Shown here: in pieces, positions 57,306 to 64,000 of the stretch
Numbering within the stretch: the first letter of the stretch is position 1
How the letters are laid out: the number at the start of each line of letters is the position of its first letter
Assembly (NCBI RefSeq): GCF_000003195.3
Contig: NC_012879.2
Span: forward strand, 25,526,017-25,590,016
DNA from: Sorghum bicolor
Lineage: Eukaryota > Streptophyta > Magnoliopsida > Poales > Poaceae
Direction of reading: 5' to 3'
Length of the DNA: 64,000 bases
Made by a program: the position numbers and the translations under genes
The notes under the pieces: generated by a model
Databases searched by the model: none
The model's input: the letters and a program-made list of their open reading frames with translations, nothing else
Told to the model about the DNA's origin: nothing

Positions 57306-57769
57306 TAATTCTACTGTCGGACACTTGTCCATTTTTACCTCTCGTCTCACTTTTTCTTTTCTTTCAAGGTTCCAGGCACATGCCCCTTTTTATTTCCTCG
57401 TATCTTTTTTTTCTTTTTTTTATTAGAGCACTCATCTCTTGAGATAATATCGCAAGTGGTAGTAACAAGATAACTTGAGCATTTATTTCATAGGGAAAAA
57501 CAGAAATATTTTTTGGCTATTCTCTCCCGGATTAGGAGTAGAATATTTTTGGGTGGTTCTGGAGATGGAAATGGATGGATATATGTGGATGGTACTTCTA
57601 GAGTAGAAGTAGCATGTGTGAGTGAACGTGCAAGTGAAATTTGATTTAACCACATAACAAGCTCCTAAGGGTCTACACAGCTTGACCACACTCAATGCTC
57701 ATAAGCAGTAAATAGTAAATGTGTGGCTCAAAGTCTAACAAGCTTGTATATATGGCTATGGTAGGAATT
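57306..57769 (-). mobile_element. Element K1, internal region to the right of F
   Basis: Continues K1's 3' non-coding region (matches 63005-63495 in K3). It stops at GAATT (57765-57769) where an E-like LTR begins. No gene. Confidence 0.8.
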
Positions 57770-57847
57770 TGTTGACACCGTTTTTGGACACGTACCTAGG
57801 TTTGGTAGAGTGTAGATCAGCAAGATAGGGCAACAGTAACTGGTCTA
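57770..57847 (+). repeat. Fragment of an E-like LTR (E2), first 78 bases
   Basis: Starts TGTTGACACCGTTTTTGG and aligns with the start of E's LTR (33218), about three quarters identical, then is cut by K2 at 57848. The most likely reading is the 5' LTR start of a plus-oriented element inserted in K1, whose remainder lies right of the window. Confidence 0.7.
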
Positions 57848-59504
57848 TGTTGGGTATTCTTAACACCACTACCAAAAGTAGACTTAGTTTTCTAATTCTG
57901 ATAACGGTGCCAAAATTGCCAAACCTATCCCTCACACCACTTAAGCCAAGTTGTCATCCCCAGCATGACATGAGAGACGCGGTATTGAAATATGCAATTG
58001 CTCTTCTAAATAAATAATGAATGGGATCTGCAAGCGCACAGATTAATACCGATGTAGCATTTTAACCGGGAAGTATTCCAGGTATCGTTATTTATATTTT
58101 TACCACTGGGAAGGGATTAGCAATCATCAATATTGATTACAGAATAAAATATGAGATTGAGTATCTATCATGGCATGTATAATTGAGAACATTGTATCTA
58201 ATTCTTTCATACAGGGATAAGTGTCACATAAAGTATATATAAAGTAATGAATAGTGACAAAGATAATTAATCTGATCATAATTAGCCACATAATAAATAT
58301 GATAAGCACCTCAATTAGATACTCTAGAAAGTCATTAGCATGTATTAGAACGAACTACAAGAATATTTCCTAAGTTATTCTCAACTATATAGTCTAGCAT
58401 TATCATAATTAGTGCAAGCATACTTAGCAATCATTGCGAGACAAGACTACGCCCATGCATAGTGATATTAGCAAGGTAAATGAGAAACATAACAATCACT
58501 CCCCTGTAATAATATTGCTCTGCCAGCCCAATACACAAGAGGGGGACTATATAAGAATCAATGAAGCTGTCACTATCACGAACTACCCCACGATCTGGCA
58601 TATTGGGTACAATCGCAGATAAATACGGTATAAGCACCACGCCTACACAATATCTATCATTTACCCATGGATCCGATGGATAAACGCTATACGATCCTAA
58701 GCATGTATATAGATCCAATCTAACTAAGCCAAGTACATAACTATGATAAACTAAGAACAATATAATCTTGAATATAAACAAGTAGAGCAAAGTCATAAGC
58801 AATATATTGAAGTAGAACAAAGTCATATTCATAATATTGAAGAACAAAGATGATTAGAAAGCAATTAGAAGCACAATTAGAGAATTACCAAGAATCCTCT
58901 TGACAGATCCGGAAACCAATCGAAGATTGACTCCTAGTTCTAATCCTATGTAGCTATGCTAATCTAGATGTCTAATTGATGTGGTGGCTCTAATCTTGAT
59001 CACAAGCTTCTTCTCCCTTGAGGAACAATGAATTAGGGTTGAGAGGCTCTCTCCTCCACGGGCCAGGGGGTCTGGTTTTATAGTCCCTTCAAGTGAATAT
59101 GGGTCGTTGGATCAAACCGACATTGATTGAACGGTTATCCTTGATCCTTTAGGTCGGTGGAGCGTCGTGTGCGAAAAGAGTCCCGATTGGGCTCGGTAGG
59201 AGGGCGGGTGCCTAGGGCAACTAGGCGGGCGCCCAGTCCCTTGCCTCGTTCGGCCTCCGCTTCCTTCCCGTGGCTTCTGGAGTCTTCTAGATGTAAGATA
59301 ATTGCACGACACGTTAATATCTCTATGTAATCCTGACGTGTGGGCCTTTCTTCCATATTTCCTGATAACCCCCTGCAGAAATAGACAAACACCAAAACTC
59401 GTGGAATTCTGTCACATAAAACCCTAAGTCTATATGTTGATTTCATTTGGATCCTTTTCTTTGTTTATTTGATAATTAAATTTGATACTTAAGGACCGTC
59501 AACA
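57848..59504 (-). repeat. 3' LTR of element K2
   Basis: Very similar to K1's LTR. The minus strand begins TGTTGACGGTCC (59504) and ends AATACCCAACA (57848), with the polypurine tract at 59505-59519. It contains the same primer-site-like segment near 57900-57917 and a TATA box near 59074-59083. GTCTA (57843-57847) should be the left duplication. Confidence 0.87.
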
Positions 59505-60949
59505 AACTCCCCCAAGCTTACCTCTCGCTCGTCCCTGAGCAAAGATAGATTAGAAGTTGCTGCAATACTTTAAAAATTGACGGTACACAAGCTTTTAAAT
59601 AAAGATCTCATCTCTGAGTTAGAGTAAACTGTCAAGACTCAAAACTTACTTACTTTACCTTTCACCATGGGACTTGTAACCGTCACTTCTTTCTTGAGTG
59701 GTTAAAAGATAGAACAGTCTAGTTAAGTGCCATGTCTCTTATTCTTGATCAGCTATAGCTCTGGAGTTTTTGCAGATTTTCAAATAAAACTTAGAGATTC
59801 CTTTTATGATTCTCTCATATCTCTCTTTTGTGGTATTTCTGGATCCTTACCAAGGCAGTGATGGTATATGCCTTCTCTTAATATATGTGGTATTTGTGGT
59901 ATGAAGCATAATGACATTGCTTTCTCTCTCACCCTACTCTAATAAGGCTTTAATATCTGGAGCTCATAGGTGGGAGATAAAGTATACATACTTACAAGAC
60001 ATTTATTGTATAGTCAAACCATGGATCCAAAGAAACAAATCAATAAGTCAAATCAAGATGTGCATGTGTGGCGAATGAATGGTGTATGGTGATGATGGTG
60101 GTAACAATGGTGAAAGTCTAATTCTACTTTTGCTCTTTTGAGAGGATACATACCTTTCTTGCTTTTTGAAACTTTATGAGGAGAATGAGATGCTCTATCT
60201 TTTTCTTTTCTCTCAGGTGGATATCTTGTACCCCTAATTCTACCATCGGACACATGTCCATTTTTACCTCTCATCTCACTTTTTCTTTTCTTTCGAGGTT
60301 CCGGGCACTTGCCCCTTCATATTTCCTCGTATCTCTTTTTTTTCTTTTTTTTCTAGGCACTCATCTCTTGAGATAATATAGCAAGTGGTAGTAACAAGAT
60401 AACTTGAGCATTTATTTCACAGGGAAAAATCAGAAATATTTTTGGCTATTCTCTCCCGGATTAGGAGTAGAATATTTTTAGGTGATTCTGGAGATGGAAA
60501 TGAGTGGATATATGTGGATGGTACTTCCAGAGTAGAAGTAGCATGTGTGGGTGAACGTGCAAGTGAATCTTGATTTAACCACATGACAAGCTCCTAAGGG
60601 TCTACACAGCTTGACCACACTCAATGCTCATAAGCAGTATATAGTAAATGTGTGGCTCAAAGTCTAGCAAGCATGTATATATGGCTGTGGTAGGAATTTA
60701 AAACTTTCATCATACAGGAACTCATCATGCAATATTTTAAAGATTTTCAAAGATAAAATTCTCCAGAATTCTAGCATCTCTAGGAACAGATAAATAGCAG
60801 CTCTACCTTCCCGTATCGTATCCGTTAACAACTTAGACTTTAGATCAAGTTTTCATCCCACAAGTTTAGGTCTAGAGCAAGATTTAAATTATAACAGTTA
60901 TATCTAAATGTGAGAGAGAACTTAAAATGTGCAAATTAGGAAGAGCAAC
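59505..60949 (-). mobile_element. Element K2, 3' internal region
   Basis: Polypurine tract followed by the family's 3' non-coding region, ending at GCAAC (60945-60949) where K3 begins. No gene is seen. A lysine-rich open stretch near 60200-60370 comes from an A-rich or T-rich tract. Confidence 0.85.
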
Positions 60950-62269
60950 TGTTGACACTTGCTAACACCACTTGAATACTAGGTTGTCATCCCCAGCATG
61001 GCACTAGAGTGTACTATGGTATTTATCGGCACACAGATAATCCGCAAGCGCACGGATACCGTTGAAGCTTTTACCCGGTTAAAGGTTTTATCGTATCCAC
61101 AGGGAAACAGGAGAACTGATCTATGCTCTAACTTAACCAAGATAAGTAAATAAGTGTAAATAGGAAAGATGGTAGAATCGAATAAGAACAATATTAAAGG
61201 TAAGATAACAGTGAGTGATAATATGGGAATAGAGAATAGAGCAATTATAGTATATGGGCGATGGTAGCAGAATAGAGAGGATAACTATGGTTTCTCTACT
61301 TCAAAGGGGTATGTCTATGTCTGGGACGAACCACGTGATAAGAAGTACACCACAAAGGATGCTTATCCTTAGGCCGATAAACCATACCCGTCCTGCTAAC
61401 GAGAGGTGGACTACAGAGGACCAACGTAACTGTCACCTACGCGGCCTACCACACGATCCAGCTAGACAGGGGATATCCACAAGTAATCTAGATCTAAGCA
61501 CCTCGCTTACACCTATACTACAACTCTCACCTATAGCGTCCTATAGATTAAAGTACTCAAAAGAGTTGTGAACCAGAATATACATAATTAGAAATTGCAT
61601 AATGAATTAGAAGTAGATTACCAGAGTCATCCCATGAGCAAGCTTGATTAGAGCTTGATCATGACGAAGTACAACCGGAGGAAGAACTGACAGGCCGGCC
61701 TCTCCTCTAATCCTCCTTCGCTCTCCATCTTGCTACTATCTAGATCTACTCTAGTTTAGAGAAGAGAGGAGAGCTCTCATCTCTAAACCCTAGCTTTTGC
61801 TCTGTCTATGAATAATGAATAATGATCAAGGGGTGCCTCCTCCAGGGGCTAGGGGGTCTAGTTTTATAGTCCCTTCAAGTGAACCTGGGCCGTCAGATCA
61901 AACCGACATAGATTGAACGGTTATCCTTGATCCTTTAGGTCGGTGGAGATCTCCCGAGAAACAGAGTCCTAATTGGCCTCCAGAGGTGGGCGGGCGCCCT
62001 GCCTCTAGCCCTGTTCGGCCTCCGCTTCCTTCCCGTGGCTTCTGGAGTCTTCTAGATGTAAGATAATTGCGCGACACCTTAATATCTCTATGTAATCCTG
62101 ACGTGTAGGCCTTTCTTCCATATTTCCTGATAACCCCTTGCAGAAATAGACAAACACCAAAACTCGTGGAATTCTGTCACATAAAACCCTAAGTCTAGAT
62201 GTTGATTTCATTTGGATCCTTTTATTTGTTTATTTGATAATTAAATTTGATACTTAAGGACCGTCAACA
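60950..62269 (-). repeat. 3' LTR of element K3
   Basis: Minus strand from TGTTGACGGTCC (62269) to AAGTGTCAACA (60950). U3 is close to K1/K2 and A/B, but the 3' end differs: it stops before the extra segment that K1 and K2 carry. One GC block (61987-61998) and a TATA box near 61861-61868. Confidence 0.87.
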
Positions 62270-64000
62270 AACTCCCCCAAGCTTACCTCTTGCTCGTCCC
62301 TGAGCAAGGATAGACTCAGCAATGGATCAGAAGTTGTTGCAATATCTTAAAAATTTGTCGGTACACATGCTTTTAAAAAAGATCTCATCTCTGAGTTAGA
62401 GTAAACTGTCAAGAACTAAAACTTACTTACTTTACCTTTCACCATGGGACTTGTAACCGTCACTTCTGTCTTGAGTAGTTAAAAGATAGAACAGTCTAGC
62501 CAAGTGCCATGTCTCTTATTCTTGATCAGCTATAGCTCTGAAGTTTTTGCAGATTTTCAAATAAAACTCAGAGATTCCTTGTATGACTCTCTAAATCTCT
62601 CTTTTGTGGTATTTCTGGATCCTTACCAAGGCAGTGATGGTATATGCCTTCTCTCAAGATATGTGGTATTTGTGGTATAAGACATAGTGACATTGCCTTC
62701 TCTCTCACCCTACTCTAATAAGGCTTTAATATCTGGAGCTCATAGGTGGGAGACAGCTAATACATACTTACAAGATATTTATTGCATAGTCAAACCATGG
62801 ATCCAGAGAAACAAGTCAATAAGTCAAATCAAGATGTGCATGTGTGGTGAATGAATGGTGTATGGTGATGATGGTGATAACAATGGTGAAAGTCTAATTC
62901 TACTTTTGCTCTTTTGAGGGGTTACATACCTTCCTTGCTTTTTGAAACTTTATGAGGATAATGAGATGCTCTATCTTTCATTTTTTTCTTTCCTCTCAGG
63001 TGGGTATCCTGTACCCCTAATTCTACTGTCGGACACTTGTCCATTTTTACCTCTCGTCTCACTCTTTTTCTTTTCTTTCGAGGTTCCGGGCACTTGCCCC
63101 TTTTTATTTCCTTGTATATATTTTTTTCTCCTCTTTTTTTTTAGAGCACTCATCTCATGAGATAATATAGCAAGTGGTAGTAACAAGATAACTCGAGCAT
63201 TTATTTCACACGAAAAAACAGGAATGGGATAATGTTTTTGGCTATTCTCTCCCGGATAGGAGTAGAATAATTTTAGGTGAATCTGGAGATGGAAATGGGT
63301 GGATATATGTGGATGGTACTTCCGAAGTAGAAGTAGCATATATGAGTGAATGTGCAAGTGAAATCTTGATTTAACCACATGACAAGCTCCTAAGGGTCTA
63401 CACAGCTTGACCACACTCAATGCTCATAAGCAGTAAATAATAAATGTGTGGCTCAAAGTCTAGCAAGCATGTATACATGGCTGTGGTAGGAATTTAAACT
63501 TTCATCATACAGGAACTCATCATGCAATATTTTAAAGATTTTTCAAAGATAAAATTCTCCAGAATTCTAGCATCTCTAGGAACAGATAACCAGCAGCTCA
63601 ACCTTCCCATATCATATCCGTTAACAACTTAGATTTCAGATCAAGTTTTTATCCCACAAGTTTAGATCTAGAGCAAGCTTTAAATTATAACAGTTATGTC
63701 TAAACTTGAGAGAGAACTTCAAATTTGCAAATTAGGCAGAGCAACTATTCATCATATCCATGCTAGAGTTTTATTATTAAGATTCAGATTAGCATAGCCA
63801 CTTTATTTATTTATTAAACACACTAAGCAAAAGATATATATATAAGCACAAAATCTTTATTTGGTTTTTCATAGTTTATGTATTTTAATATTCTAATATA
63901 ATATAAGTATAAAGATAGGTAGAAATACTTAGCGAGATAAATGGGGGTGCTCTCCCCCAAGCTGAATTTTGACGTAATTTCTCTTGATGTAGCTAGCAGG
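62270..64000 (-). mobile_element. Element K3, 3' internal region (runs off the window)
   Basis: Terminal polypurine tract at 62270-62284, then the 3' non-coding region, which matches positions 1-480 of element A from 63524 onward. A PPT-like internal tract is at about 63950-63961. No gene up to the window end. Confidence 0.88.

Noticed and set aside
1..64000. CRISPR arrays, tRNA or rRNA genes, satellite arrays
   Set aside because: No regularly spaced short repeats, cloverleaf with A/B boxes, rRNA core or tandem satellite was found. The only tRNA-like matches are primer-binding sites.

Overview
This window looks like plant nuclear heterochromatin, most likely from a grass. Every long open frame belongs to a transposable element, LTR retrotransposons account for nearly all of the 64 kb, and small TAA/TTA-flanked MITEs sit inside LTRs. 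The other clues are Athila-like elements primed by tRNA-Asp, Tekay-type chromoviruses with LTRs over 4 kb, and an element carrying a plant-mobile-domain (PMD) gene. The species cannot be named from sequence alone. I see no ordinary host gene, rRNA, tRNA or CRISPR.

Layout: the window reads as one stack of nested insertions. The oldest visible layer is chromovirus D (minus strand, 46943-50725), cut on both sides. Its left cut holds an LTR called I (38006-38032 and 45532-46942). I was hit by element H (38033-45531) and apparently by the long LTR G (33937-38005). G was hit by element E, a plus-oriented element with an antisense PMD gene (13493-14120 and 29957-33936). E was hit by chromovirus C (14121-29956, minus) and by element A (minus, 1-3145 and 11618-13492). 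A was hit by element B (3146-11617, plus). The right cut of D holds K1 (50726-53139 and 57306-57769, minus). K1 contains the solo LTR F (53140-57305) and the start of an E-like LTR (57770-57847). That fragment is cut by K2 (57848-60949), which is cut by K3 (60950 to the window end). Matching 5-bp target duplications were read for B (AAGAG), C (TAATT), H (GGTTT) and F (TAATT). A's gag and E's PMD exon each read on in frame when the insert and one duplication are removed.

Gene content: C and D encode gag, retropepsin, reverse transcriptase, RNase H and integrase, and C keeps a chromodomain. C's gag-pol is one frame of about 1460 codons broken only by four stop codons. C also has a separate coiled-coil, acidic-tailed frame upstream of gag. 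A, B and H encode only a gag-like protein and retropepsin-like domains, two in tandem in B and H, with no polymerase or integrase, so they must depend on other elements.

The most notable observations are: (1) A lacks a 385-392 bp segment that B and H carry with GT...AG ends, as if A descends from a spliced RNA; (2) the chromovirus LTRs C, F and G share a GC-rich block, an AT-rich stretch that looks like an intron, and a conserved short acidic reading frame; (3) element E is strongly enriched in the hexamer GCCGAT/ATCGGC; (4) AAGCTTGGGGGAG tracts recur inside A, B and H; (5) K1 and K2 LTRs contain what looks like a decayed primer-binding site. All comparisons were made by eye, so counts are approximate.
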